Below, piece by piece: positions 55,170 to 63,947 of a DNA stretch of 64,000 nucleotides. Each line of letters begins with the position of its first letter. The stretch's first letter is position 1. Origin of the DNA: Edaphobacter modestus (GTDB lineage: Bacteria > Acidobacteriota > Terriglobia > Terriglobales > Acidobacteriaceae); NCBI RefSeq assembly GCF_004217555.1, contig NZ_SHKW01000001.1, forward strand, positions 868,001 through 932,000, given 5' to 3'. Below the pieces are notes generated by a model that worked only from the letters and a program-made list of their open reading frames with translations, ran no database searches and had not been told where the DNA came from. Both the position numbers and the translations under genes were made by a program.

Positions 55170-56114
55170 ATGTTAAAATCCTTCCTCCCTCTCTCCCTCT
55201 TCGCCTGTTCGGCTGCCCTATGCTCGGCAGCCCAGCTCTCGAGTGATGCGAAGTCGGCGATTCCTCGCGATGTTCAGCAGATTATCTCCGTTGACTATCG
55301 TGCGATGCAGAACTCGTCCGCAGCAATGGAGCTTAAGGATCGCGTTCTTCCTCCTGAACTCAAGCGATTGGAACGGGCGCTCAAGACCTCGGGCCTGAAG
55401 GTGGATGATGACGCCGATGTCCTCACCTTCGCAGCCTTCCGGGAGAATGCGGCCTCCCAGGGGTCTCACATCATTGGAGTAGCCCAGGGGCAGTTCCATA
55501 CCCGCGAAATCATGGCGAATTTTGCGAAGAATAAGGTAAAGCCCACCACCCTGCGGAACAACAGCATCTATCCCATGGGCTCAAATGGAATGAGTGTGGC
55601 ATTTCTAAACCAGACCACGATGGTGTTTGGCGATCACACATCGCTCCAGGCGGCACTCGACGCTCGCGACGGGGTCGCCCCGAATTTTCTCCAGAACAGC
55701 GACATGGCAAACGAGATGCTATCGGTCGAACAGCGTGCCGTGTGGAGTCTGCTCGATCAAAAGGGCACCCAGACCATGATGCGATCCGTTCTGGGGGACG
55801 CGTCGCAGCTGGCCGACTACGACACGGTCCGCACCCGTATGAAGAGCTCGCGCTATACGATGGATTTTCAGAACGGCGTCAAGTTCGATATGGCTGTGGT
55901 GATGAGCGATACGATGACCGCCGCGACCTGCGCGACTCTGCTGAAGGGTGTTTCCCTGCTCAAAAAGACTCAGGGCAACCCTCTTGAGAAGAGCGCGCTG
56001 GATCAGACCACGATCGATTCAAGTGCCGGCACGCTGACTGTCTCCTACTCTTCTTCCGACAGTCAGTTTGCGTCGCTTCTCACGTCACCGCTCTTTCAAT
56101 CGGTCGTCCGATAG
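55170..56114 (+). CDS. exported hypothetical protein
   Basis: The protein of about 314 residues has a signal peptide (FLPLSLFACSAALCSAAQ). The mature part has alternating structure with conserved-looking segments such as AIPRDVQQIISVDYRAMQ, IGVAQGQFHTREI and AVWSLLDQKGTQTMMRSV. No known domain; such proteins are found in related acidobacteria to my recollection. The ATG at 55170 follows AAGGAGTCAATC. It ends in a clear terminator. Confidence 0.65.
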   Translation: MLKSFLPLSLFACSAALCSAAQLSSDAKSAIPRDVQQIISVDYRAMQNSSAAMELKDRVLPPELKRLERALKTSGLKVDDDADVLTFAAFRENAASQGSHIIGVAQGQFHTREIMANFAKNKVKPTTLRNNSIYPMGSNGMSVAFLNQTTMVFGDHTSLQAALDARDGVAPNFLQNSDMANEMLSVEQRAVWSLLDQKGTQTMMRSVLGDASQLADYDTVRTRMKSSRYTMDFQNGVKFDMAVVMSDTMTAATCATLLKGVSLLKKTQGNPLEKSALDQTTIDSSAGTLTVSYSSSDSQFASLLTSPLFQSVVR

Positions 56115-56144
56115 GTCGATAAAACAAGCCGGTAATCAAACAAG

Positions 56145-56175
56145 AAGGGTGCCTGCAAAGGGCACCCTTTCATTA
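56145..56175 (+). terminator. Rho-independent terminator after the exported hypothetical gene
   Basis: AAGGGTGCC-N7-GGCACCCTT, 9-bp perfect stem, followed by TCATTAT. Located 30 bp beyond the stop at 56114; it also separates from the convergent cheX gene. Confidence 0.85.
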
Positions 56176-56242
56176 TGTTTATTCAGACACAGGCAGTTCG
56201 CAGAGCTTCCCTCTCGAGATACCCTGGAACAACAACATTTGG

Positions 56243-56701
56243 CTAGAAGACCATCTCTACGCCAAACACGTGCCCCTCGAAGCTGTAAAACCGTCGAAAA
56301 CTATCCTCCGTCCGTTGAACGTTTCCGGGGCCTTGCAGCGTTGAGATCAACGGCGGAGAGATTGCGCTTGCGGCCTGTTCGGGGCCCAGCTTGCTCTTCC
56401 ATCCACCGGCGATCATATTGCAGAGTTCTCCGATCGCATCTTCTACCATGGACTCGGCCGCCTCTGATGTAACTCCAAGCAAGGCCTCTGCGGTGACCTG
56501 TGCGACCGAGCGGCTCGCAAAAAGCATGCACTCTCCGCGAATCGCTCCCGAGAACAGAATCTGGGCCGAGATGGAATGATCGACGGCCGGTGTCTCTTCA
56601 ACGGGAGTGCAGTTTCGCTCCAGCATCGATTCGAAGACCTCGGAGACCGCAGAATCGAGTCGACCCGCCCATTCACTGTACTGAGCCTTCCATGCTGTCA
56701 C
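56243..56701 (-). CDS. cheX: CheX-like CheY-phosphate phosphatase
   Basis: The 152-residue protein belongs to the CheC/CheX/FliY fold. The catalytic ExxN is E92-L-C-N95 in GELCNMIAGGWK. A single such motif, and the CheX-like length, favour CheX. It would dephosphorylate CheY-P to reset flagellar signalling. It starts 2 bp after the upstream response-regulator gene, forming a two-gene unit beside the flagellar genes. Confidence 0.82.
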   Translation of the reverse strand: MTAWKAQYSEWAGRLDSAVSEVFESMLERNCTPVEETPAVDHSISAQILFSGAIRGECMLFASRSVAQVTAEALLGVTSEAAESMVEDAIGELCNMIAGGWKSKLGPEQAASAISPPLISTLQGPGNVQRTEDSFRRFYSFEGHVFGVEMVF

Positions 56702-56703
56702 GG

Positions 56704-57093
56704 CTAAGCAGCCTCGAGCAATGGCAACACCCGTGCTTTCACCTGCTCGGCGGTGAAGGGCTTGCAGATGTATCCCTGCGCTCCTGCCGCAATCGCCCGA
56801 AGGACGAACGGCTCGCTTCCCTCTGTTGTAATCATGACAACAGGAACACCGACGGCAAGCTGTTGATCCCGCCTGGCCTCGAGAAACTGCAAACCATCCA
56901 TAACCGGCATATTGATATCGCTGATGATCAATCCAATCTTCAACGGGCTGGCAACATCTCCGCGCAGAACCTCCAACGCCTCTTCTCCGTTGGAAGCCTG
57001 CACAACCTCGGTGAAATCAAGACCGGATTGCCTCAAAGCCCGCTCAATCACCTTTCGCATCACCGCTGAATCATCAATAATTAGCGCTCGCAC
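56704..57093 (-). CDS. cheY: single-domain response regulator, CheY-like
   Basis: This 129-residue receiver domain has D7 and D8 as acidic pocket, D59 phosphoacceptor in IISDINMPVMDG, T90 and K111 (YICKPF). No output domain, as in CheY. Co-transcribed with cheX and divergent from flgF, so a chemotaxis role is likely; whether it binds FliM cannot be told. Confidence 0.85.
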   Translation of the reverse strand: MRALIIDDSAVMRKVIERALRQSGLDFTEVVQASNGEEALEVLRGDVASPLKIGLIISDINMPVMDGLQFLEARRDQQLAVGVPVVMITTEGSEPFVLRAIAAGAQGYICKPFTAEQVKARVLPLLEAA

Positions 57094-57196
57094 CTAGCCT
57101 CCACAATCATTGTTGCTTTGACTTTTATCGGCCTGGAGGAAGAATGCTTGAGCGCGAGCCAGCTTAGGTCTCTCTAACCTTGCGTCTCCCTACTTT

Positions 57197-57210
57197 GGCA
57201 TCGAACCTGC
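57197..57210 (+). promoter_or_regulatory. possible sigma-54 promoter before flgF
   Basis: TGGCATCGAACCTGCTT contains GG at 57197 and GC at 57209 with the exact 10-bp spacing of -24/-12 promoters. The predicted start of transcription would be almost at the flgF ATG (57224), which is unusual. Weak evidence; the match may be chance. Confidence 0.25.
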
Positions 57211-57223
57211 TTCATCACTCAGC

Positions 57224-57979
57224 ATGGACAGCGGACTTTATGCGGCATACACGGGGCTGATGGGGCGAACACAGGCTCTCGACACCGCCGCAAACAATCT
57301 CTCAAACGCTGGAACGAGTGGATTTCGCGCGCAACGCGATTTCTTTCGCGGAGTTCTGGTCGACAGCCTCCGCCCCGGCTCTCCGGCCGACTCGCAGGTC
57401 GGCCGCACGGTCAACAACTTCGGCATTCTCGGTGGAGACGCTCTGGACCTTGGACAGGGACAGCTTGCAACGACCGGGAACCCACTTGATCTGGCGATAC
57501 AGGGCAATGGATTCTTCGCTATTCAAACTGCACAGGGAATACGTTATACCCGTGACGGTGCCTTCCGCCGCTCCCCCGCCGGTGTCCTTGAAACCAGCAC
57601 CGGCGAGCCAGTCCTGGACGCCAAACTGCAGCCGATCACAATCCCTACCGGATCCGTTCATATCTCTCCGGATGGAAGCGTGTCTGTCTCGACTCCACAA
57701 GGAAGCGCCATTGCCGGGCGGATCGCGATCTTTGATTTCACGAACCGATATGCCCTGACTGCTGAAGGTGCCAGCCGCTTTACCGCGAACGGAGAAAAAC
57801 CAATCGCGGCGGAAGGAGACATCGAGCAGGGTGCGATCGAAGGAGCAAACCAGGACGCCATTCATGGCTCGATGCAGTTAGTTCTCGTCCAACGTCAGGC
57901 AGAAATGATGCAAAAGGCGCTTAGCGTCTTCAACAACGAATTTGACAAGACCGCGACCGAAGAACTGCCGCGCGTCTGA
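57224..57979 (+). CDS. flgF: flagellar basal-body rod protein FlgF
   Basis: The 251-residue proximal/distal rod protein starts MDSGLYAAYTGLMGRTQALD and contains the NNLSNAGTSGFRA box of axial proteins. The mid-portion (NPLDLAIQGNGFFAIQTAQG; RYTRDGAFRRSPAGVL) and the C-terminal helix (SMQLVLVQRQAEMMQKAL) are typical. It precedes flgG as in many diderms. No clear Shine-Dalgarno upstream. Confidence 0.92.
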   Translation: MDSGLYAAYTGLMGRTQALDTAANNLSNAGTSGFRAQRDFFRGVLVDSLRPGSPADSQVGRTVNNFGILGGDALDLGQGQLATTGNPLDLAIQGNGFFAIQTAQGIRYTRDGAFRRSPAGVLETSTGEPVLDAKLQPITIPTGSVHISPDGSVSVSTPQGSAIAGRIAIFDFTNRYALTAEGASRFTANGEKPIAAEGDIEQGAIEGANQDAIHGSMQLVLVQRQAEMMQKALSVFNNEFDKTATEELPRV

Positions 57980-57999
57980 AATCCACCAAGGAGCGCCTT

Positions 58000-58788
58000 A
58001 TGATTCGAGCACTTTATACAGCAGCCAGCGGCATGAGTGCACAGCAATCCAATCTGGATACTGTGGCGAACAATCTTGCCAACTCGGCGACAGCCGGATT
58101 TCGCCGCCGTCGCCTCCAGTTTGAAGACATGATCTACCAGAACATGATTACCCCAGGGTCTCCCCAGACCCAGCAGACAACGTCAGCAGGTCTCCAGATC
58201 GGTCTCGGAACCCGTTCGGCTGCGACCGAGGTGATTATGACCCAGGGAGACTATAACCAGACCTCGAATACCTACGATCTCGCCATTCAGGGAAGTGGAT
58301 TCTTCCAGATCTCGCGACCAGATGGCACGATCGCCTACACGCGTGCTGGAAACTTCCACCCGACCAATCAGGGTGTTCTGGTCACCACCGACGGAGATCC
58401 TGTGCTGCCTTCCATCACGATCCCCTCGAACGCCAAAGACGTCATGATCTCGCAGTATGGCGTCGTATCCGCAACGATACCCGGACAGGCGACTCCAGCG
58501 CAGCTTGGAACCATACAGCTGGCAAACTTCGCGAACCCCGGGGGGCTTCAATCTATCGGTGGCAATCTCTTTCTTCAGTCTGACGCCTCCGGAGTTCCCA
58601 TCACTGACACACCGGGGGGAAACACCGGAATGGGAACACTGCAGCAGGGGTATCTGGAAGGCTCCAATGTGGATGTCGTCGCCGAGTTCGTGCAGATGAT
58701 TCTTGCCCAGCGCGCCTATGAGAGCAACTCAAAGGTCGTGCATGTAGCCGATGACATGTACTCGCAGATCAATGGCCTGGTTCGTTAG
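58000..58788 (+). CDS. flgG: flagellar distal rod protein FlgG
   Basis: The 262-residue protein starts MIRALYTAASGMSAQQSNLD with NNLANSATAGFRRRR; core YDLAIQGSGFFQIS and AYTRAGNFHPTNQG; C-terminal YLEGSNVDVVAEFVQMILAQ, the strict FlgG pattern. Good AAGGAG precedes the ATG. Second gene of the rod/ring operon. Confidence 0.97.
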   Translation: MIRALYTAASGMSAQQSNLDTVANNLANSATAGFRRRRLQFEDMIYQNMITPGSPQTQQTTSAGLQIGLGTRSAATEVIMTQGDYNQTSNTYDLAIQGSGFFQISRPDGTIAYTRAGNFHPTNQGVLVTTDGDPVLPSITIPSNAKDVMISQYGVVSATIPGQATPAQLGTIQLANFANPGGLQSIGGNLFLQSDASGVPITDTPGGNTGMGTLQQGYLEGSNVDVVAEFVQMILAQRAYESNSKVVHVADDMYSQINGLVR

Positions 58789-58796
58789 GAATTACC

Positions 58797-59348
58797 ATGA
58801 CGCTACTGTCCATATCTAAATCTAAAATCTATCCGCTCATTGCCCTTGCCGTGGCGGGAAGCTTGCCTGGCTTTGCAATGGAGCCGGTCTGCCTGCGAAG
58901 TCCGGCCCTGGTCGTCCAGGCTATCGAATCCGGTGCGACCTCAACGATGCTGGCGCATGCGGACGGTTACAGGATCGCTAGCGTGCGCTGGGACCCTTTG
59001 CTGAACCGCCGCTGGGCAGTCATTGCCAGCTGCAATCATCCAGACCGCCCATCTATCGCCATGTTGCTGTCTGAGGCGAAGTCGCAGAATGCATTCGCTT
59101 CTCTCAGCGCTAGCCCCGTGTCCCCGCCGTTGCCGACACCCTTTCCGGTTGTTCATGCCGGCGATCTTGTCCAACTGGTGGGCCAGGAAAATAATCTTCG
59201 AATTGAGGTATCTGGTCGGGCCATGGAGGCCGGATCTGCCGGAAGCATCGTGCATGTACGAGTGGTCACCTCAGGTTTCGAGGCTGAACGCGAGCGGATG
59301 TTCTCAGGAATTGTGCGTGGGGCAGGTCGAGTGGAGATTCACCCATGA
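58797..59348 (+). CDS. flgA: flagellar P-ring assembly chaperone FlgA
   Basis: The 183-residue exported protein has a signal (IYPLIALAVAGSLPGFA) and a C-terminal SAF/beta-clip domain (FPVVHAGDLVQLVGQENNLR; RAMEAGSAGSIVHVRV) as in FlgA. It helps FlgI polymerise in the periplasm. The protein is shorter than enterobacterial FlgA. Starts 8 bp after flgG and overlaps flgH by ATGA. Confidence 0.88.
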   Translation: MTLLSISKSKIYPLIALAVAGSLPGFAMEPVCLRSPALVVQAIESGATSTMLAHADGYRIASVRWDPLLNRRWAVIASCNHPDRPSIAMLLSEAKSQNAFASLSASPVSPPLPTPFPVVHAGDLVQLVGQENNLRIEVSGRAMEAGSAGSIVHVRVVTSGFEAERERMFSGIVRGAGRVEIHP

Positions 59349-60124
59349 GAAGATGGCCTTTCTTGTCGGAAGAAAAACAACGGAGCGCGAGCTACCAGCG
59401 CCTCTCTCTTCGCGTATTGTCTATCCTTCTGGAGTTCACGTTTCTCTGGGCACCTACATTGAACGGACATGCGCAGGACATTAAGAAACTGATACGTCCT
59501 AATACCAATGTTGCAGAGACGTCGCTCGACTCGTATCTGCAGCGCGTACGGGCGGAGAACTCGATCTCGCAGGCAGCGCCAGGTTCGATCTGGGTCGATA
59601 GTGGAAGATTGACCCGAATGATGACAGATGTCCGGGCAATGCGGCCGCATGACCTGATCTCCGTTGTGGTCTCTGAGAGTCTGGCAGCATCAACGGACGG
59701 GACGGTAAAGAATTCACGGGCCTCGAATGCCAGCTCACAGGTATCGGCTCTCTTCGGGATGCTGCATGCCGGCAACGCACTGCAGAATCTCGTGGACCAA
59801 ACCTCCTCTGCAGGACTGAACGCACAGGGCACGAGTGCAACGAACTCCAGCCTGAGTACGATTCTTGGCGGTCAGGTCATCGAAGTGCTTCCGAATGGGA
59901 TGCTTGTCATCGAAGCCGCACGACAGGTTGAGTTCAGCCAGCAGACCCAGACGATCGTGCTTCATGGCATCGTTCGCCCGGAGGACATCTCGCAACAGAA
60001 CAGGATCCTCTCTACGGCGATCTCCAGCCTCGAACTCCAGGTTCGCGGCAAGGGAATCATCAACGACTACACACATCGACCTAACGCACTGGTCAGGCTG
60101 CTGCAGTGGGCACTGATCTTTTAG
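59345..60124 (+). CDS. flgH: flagellar L-ring protein FlgH (no lipobox)
   Basis: The 259-residue protein forms the outer-membrane ring: SIWVDSGRLTRMMTDVRAMR, DLISVVVSESLAAST, LGGQVIEVLPNGMLVIEAAR and VRPEDISQQNRILST match FlgH. Classical FlgH is a lipoprotein; here the signal region (LEFTFLWAPTLNGHAQ) has no Cys, so the protein would be processed by signal peptidase I. Otherwise complete. Confidence 0.92.
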   Translation: MRRWPFLSEEKQRSASYQRLSLRVLSILLEFTFLWAPTLNGHAQDIKKLIRPNTNVAETSLDSYLQRVRAENSISQAAPGSIWVDSGRLTRMMTDVRAMRPHDLISVVVSESLAASTDGTVKNSRASNASSQVSALFGMLHAGNALQNLVDQTSSAGLNAQGTSATNSSLSTILGGQVIEVLPNGMLVIEAARQVEFSQQTQTIVLHGIVRPEDISQQNRILSTAISSLELQVRGKGIINDYTHRPNALVRLLQWALIF

Positions 60125-60143
60125 ATTCAGGAGCAGGATCAAG

Positions 60144-61298
60144 ATGATGGCTTCAGGGACCTTTTGGAAGAAAGCAGTGCGGATCCGTCGATGTGGGATA
60201 TATGCCTGGTGTGTGATCTTCCTATTCCCGTTGCATCTTGTCGCTATTGAGGCGGGAGCCAGCCAGAAGCTGGCGCGCATCAAGGATATCGCGACAATTG
60301 AAGGCATACGTGACAACCAGTTGGTTGGATACGGAATCGTCGTGGGCCTACAGGGTACTGGAGATAGTCAGCAGACAACCTTTCCGACGCAGACACTGGC
60401 ATCCACACTATTGCGCATGGGCGTGAGTGTTCCTGCCGGAGCGATTCGAGTACAGAATCTTGCTGCCGTATTTGTTTCTGCTACGCTTCCCCCATTTGCT
60501 CGTTCGGGGACAAAGCTGGATATCACGGTCTCTTCCGCCGGCGACGCACGCAGCCTCGAAGGCGGTCTTCTGCTTATGACGCCGCTCTATGGAGCGGATG
60601 GCAAGATTTACGCGCAGGCACAAGGTCCTCTCGCCGTAGGCGGATATTCCGTCAGCGTAAACGGCAATGTGAAACAGGTAAATCATCCGAATACAGCAAG
60701 GGTTCCATCTGGTGCGATCGTTGAGCGAGCGGTTCCGCTCGATCTTGATGGGAAAAGCGAGTTTTCTCTACTTCTGAATGACGCCGATTTTCGAAGCGCA
60801 GAATCGGTAGCAAGCGCTATCAATCACACCTTGGACAGGGTAGCTGCTCACACTGTCGATAGTCGCAGGATTCTTCTGACAGCCAAGCCTGGGGAGGAGA
60901 TACCTGCATTTCTTGCAGAGGTCGAATCGATCGATGTCCCAATTTATCCCAGAGCGAAGGTGATCGTGAATGAGCGTACTGGAACTGTTGTGATTGGAGG
61001 AACTGTTGTTCTACAACCGGTATCCATTCTGCACGGTGGATTAGCTGTGAATGTCGTAAGTGAGTTTCAGGTCTCGCAACCGAACGCCTTTGGCGGTGGA
61101 GATACAAAGGTTGTTCGCCAGACAAGTGTCGACGCACTGGATAAACCGGTAAACCGCATCGAGTTGAAGCAAGGTGCTACCGTGGACGATCTGGTTCGCA
61201 GCCTTCAGACCATCGGCGCATCCGCCCGTGACGTGATCTCCATCCTTCAGGCGATGAAATCCGCCGGAGCCTTGGAAGCAGAGATTGAGGTCTTATGA
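60144..61298 (+). CDS. flgI: flagellar P-ring protein FlgI
   Basis: The 384-residue periplasmic ring protein has a signal sequence ending in the Ala-rich AIEAGASQ, then RIKDIATIEGIRDNQLVGYG and VVGLQGTGDSQ (canonical FlgI start). C-terminal region GATVDDLVRSLQTIGASARD and VISILQAMKSAGALEAEIEV is equally typical. Good AGGAG precedes the ATG. Its stop overlaps the next gene by ATGA. Confidence 0.97.
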   Translation: MMASGTFWKKAVRIRRCGIYAWCVIFLFPLHLVAIEAGASQKLARIKDIATIEGIRDNQLVGYGIVVGLQGTGDSQQTTFPTQTLASTLLRMGVSVPAGAIRVQNLAAVFVSATLPPFARSGTKLDITVSSAGDARSLEGGLLLMTPLYGADGKIYAQAQGPLAVGGYSVSVNGNVKQVNHPNTARVPSGAIVERAVPLDLDGKSEFSLLLNDADFRSAESVASAINHTLDRVAAHTVDSRRILLTAKPGEEIPAFLAEVESIDVPIYPRAKVIVNERTGTVVIGGTVVLQPVSILHGGLAVNVVSEFQVSQPNAFGGGDTKVVRQTSVDALDKPVNRIELKQGATVDDLVRSLQTIGASARDVISILQAMKSAGALEAEIEVL

Positions 61299-61639
61299 TG
61301 AACATCTCAGAGGTTACGACGCGAAGCTCCGAACAGGATCCGCGTACGCGCGCGAAGTTAGCCGACGCTGCTCAGCAGTTCGAAGGCATGATGTTGCAGG
61401 AGATGTTGAAGCCGCTTGGTCCGAAGGAAGATAGTTGGGGCGGAGAGGAAAGCTCCGACAGTGGATCAGACACCATCAGGAGCTTTGGAATCGAAGCTGT
61501 AGCGACCGCGATCTCCAAGAGCGGAGGGCTTGGTATAGCCCGTCAGGTCATTCAGCAAGTAACCGCTGAGCATGAGAAGACCGGCTCTCGAAGCACAGAA
61601 AGCGGCGATACTTCCCATGTTCCGGCGCAAATAGACTGA
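61295..61639 (+). CDS. flgJ: FlgJ-type rod-binding domain protein
   Basis: The 114-residue protein has only the rod-binding half (AAQQFEGMMLQEMLKPL; FGIEAVATAISKSGGLGIAR), lacking the C-terminal muramidase domain of enterobacterial FlgJ. It caps the growing rod. A separate peptidoglycan hydrolase must exist elsewhere. Last gene of the operon; a hairpin follows. Confidence 0.87.
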   Translation: MMNISEVTTRSSEQDPRTRAKLADAAQQFEGMMLQEMLKPLGPKEDSWGGEESSDSGSDTIRSFGIEAVATAISKSGGLGIARQVIQQVTAEHEKTGSRSTESGDTSHVPAQID

Positions 61640-61644
61640 ATGGC

Positions 61645-61676
61645 CGGGCTGCAAAGATCCACTCTTGCAGCCCGGA
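61645..61676. terminator. shared hairpin between flgJ and ino1
   Basis: CCGGGCTGCAA-N10-TTGCAGCCCGG, an 11-bp perfect stem placed between two convergent stop codons. No T-run on either strand, but it is a likely bidirectional terminator. Confidence 0.65.
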
Positions 61677-61687
61677 AACCGAAATGA

Positions 61688-63031
61688 CTACTCGCCGTAG
61701 TAGTCAAGGCCGAGGTGAGTGATCAGGCTTTCGCCCATAATGTGGCGGAGAGTGTTCTTGAGCTTCATATTCTGGATAAAGAGATCGTGCTCTGGATACA
61801 CTCCAGGCGCAGAGTCCGGATCCTTGAAATAAAAGCTGAGCCACTCCTGGATGCCGAGCCCCCGAAGCGAAGGTGTGCGCGCTGCAAGGTCCATGAAGAG
61901 GATGAGATCAAGCGCCAGCGGCGCCGCGAGGATCGAGTCCCGGCAAAGAAAATCGACTTTGAGCTGCATCGGATAACCGAGCCAGCCGAAGATATCGATA
62001 TTGTCCCAACCTTCCTTGTTATCACCACGCGGTGGGTAGTAGTTGATGCGAACCTTGTGATAGAGGTCCTTGTAAAGTTCGGGATGAAGCTCAGGCTGAA
62101 AGATGTGTTCGAGGACGCCGAGTTTTGAAACCTCTTTGGTCTTGAATGATTCGGGATCATCCAGTACTTCTCCATCGCGATTGCCAAGGATGTTCGTCGA
62201 GTACCATCCGGCGACGCCAAGGTTGCGGACCTTGAATGCGGGCGCAAGCACGGTCTTGATGAACGTCTGACCGGTCTTGAAGTCCTTGCCACAAATCGGT
62301 GCGTTCATCTTCTTCGACAGCTCCTGCAGAGCCGGGATATCGACCGTCAGATTTGGAGCACCGTTGGCGAAGGGGATTCCCTCCTTGAGCGCAGCCCATG
62401 CGTAGAGCATCGAGGGAGTGATCGCGGGATCATCTTCAACGAGGCCTTTTTCGAAGGCCGCGAGAGTCTGGTGTACCGGGGCCTGCTCCATATAGATTTC
62501 GGTGGAACCGCACCAGATCATCACCTGGCGATCGGTCCTGGTCTTGAACTCGGCAATGTCGTTGCGAATCTGGTTGGCGAGATCGCATTTATTCTTTCCG
62601 GTCTTGACCGTCTTGCCTTCGAGCCGCTTCACATAGTGCTGATTGAACGCCGCAGGCAGAGGTTCGATGGATTCAAGAAAAGGTCGAATCTGTTGCAACT
62701 GATCGTTGTCGAGCACCTGGGCGGTCTTTGCGGCGTCATAGAGGTTGCCGCCAAAGATATCCCATCCGGTAAAGACGAGATCATCGAGTGAAGCGAGCGG
62801 AACGAAATCTTTAATCAGCGGGCTACGGGCTTCAGTTCGCTTACCGAGACGGATCGTTCCCATCTGAGAAGTGGATCCAATGGGGAGAGCGAGACCGCGT
62901 CGGATGGCCTCGACGCCGGCAATCAGAGTCGTCGCAACGGCTCCCATCCCGGGGATCATGACACCTAATTTTCCTTGAGCTGGCGTAATGCTGGCTGCCG
63001 CTTCGGTGACTGCGGCGTTGGGTGTAGACAT
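61688..63031 (-). CDS. ino1: myo-inositol-1-phosphate synthase
   Basis: The NAD-dependent lyase/isomerase makes inositol-3-phosphate from glucose-6-phosphate. It has 447 residues from the ATG at 63031: the Rossmann motif GVMIPGMGAVATTLIAG, then GSTSQMGTIRLGKR, CGKDFKTGQTFIKT, GWYSTNILGNRDGEVLDDP and GWLGYPMQLKVDFLCRDSI. An in-frame upstream ATG at 63097 would add 22 residues with no match. Supplies inositol for lipids or compatible solutes. Confidence 0.93.
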   Translation of the reverse strand: MSTPNAAVTEAAASITPAQGKLGVMIPGMGAVATTLIAGVEAIRRGLALPIGSTSQMGTIRLGKRTEARSPLIKDFVPLASLDDLVFTGWDIFGGNLYDAAKTAQVLDNDQLQQIRPFLESIEPLPAAFNQHYVKRLEGKTVKTGKNKCDLANQIRNDIAEFKTRTDRQVMIWCGSTEIYMEQAPVHQTLAAFEKGLVEDDPAITPSMLYAWAALKEGIPFANGAPNLTVDIPALQELSKKMNAPICGKDFKTGQTFIKTVLAPAFKVRNLGVAGWYSTNILGNRDGEVLDDPESFKTKEVSKLGVLEHIFQPELHPELYKDLYHKVRINYYPPRGDNKEGWDNIDIFGWLGYPMQLKVDFLCRDSILAAPLALDLILFMDLAARTPSLRGLGIQEWLSFYFKDPDSAPGVYPEHDLFIQNMKLKNTLRHIMGESLITHLGLDYYGE

Positions 63032-63194
63032 TGCGTGACAGTACCCTTCTTTTGTTGCGATTTTCCGTGCGCGCGCGGAAGGGTTAGTATCGCTCACCGG
63101 AGACGATGCTGCAAATAAAAGCCAGTGTTTATAGGCCTTTAGCGGTAACTGAGCTTTCGGCGTCTAGCGCAAAAATCAGGCCTTACAGGAACCT

Positions 63195-63833
63195 TCAAGC
63201 GGCCTCGCTGCGTATGCGATTTCGCCAATGAGTCCAGACAAACCAGACAATGCCGAGGAGCAGAACCGCTTCTACCGCAAAGTGGAATCGATGAAAGATC
63301 TCCTTGAACCGAGGATCCGAATCCCAGCGATCGCCAAGCTTCATGCCAACATAAGCCAGCACATAGCACCAGGGCCAGGAACCGATGAATGTATAGGCGT
63401 GGAATCGAAGTTGCGGCATACGTGCAATGCCAGCAGGCAGGGCGATAAAAGTGCGAACGACGGGAAGGAGGCGCGCAATCAGGACCGTGATCCCCCCGAA
63501 CCGTTGGAAAAAATGCTCGGTACGGTCGAGGTCATGACGACCGAGTAGGACGTACCGTCCGAAACGCTCGATAGCAGGCCTGCCACCGATTGCGCCTAGC
63601 CAATAGGCCGGAATCGAGCCGAGGTTACAACCGATCGCGCCAGCTGTAGCAACCCAGAAGAGCTTGAGTTGTCCGGTATGCACAAGATATCCGGCAAACG
63701 GCATGATGATCTCGGACGGCAATGGAATACAGGCGGATTCAATGCCCATGAGCAATGCAATGCCGGCGTAACCTCCGGCGGAAATGACGGAAATAATGAA
63801 TCCTGCAAGAATGGTGAGGATCTTCTCAGACAT
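63195..63833 (-). CDS. DedA-family membrane protein
   Basis: The 212-residue SNARE-associated/DedA protein carries the IPLPSEIIMPFAGYLVHTG motif near residue 38 and ARLLPVVRTFIALPAGIARM in the second half, with four to five membrane helices. DedA proteins are implicated in lipid-carrier flipping and membrane homeostasis. The ATG at 63833 starts right at MSEKILTILAGFII. Divergent from the acyltransferase at the window edge. Confidence 0.9.
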   Translation of the reverse strand: MSEKILTILAGFIISVISAGGYAGIALLMGIESACIPLPSEIIMPFAGYLVHTGQLKLFWVATAGAIGCNLGSIPAYWLGAIGGRPAIERFGRYVLLGRHDLDRTEHFFQRFGGITVLIARLLPVVRTFIALPAGIARMPQLRFHAYTFIGSWPWCYVLAYVGMKLGDRWDSDPRFKEIFHRFHFAVEAVLLLGIVWFVWTHWRNRIRSEAA

Positions 63834-63947
63834 GCAGTCGCAGTATAGCGGGTCGATGCGCAGGTCTGTACGCTAATATGAAGAGAAACGTCATCCTGTC
63901 ACAGACTATTATTTACGAAAGCTGACTGAACGAACGGGCCTGAACTA

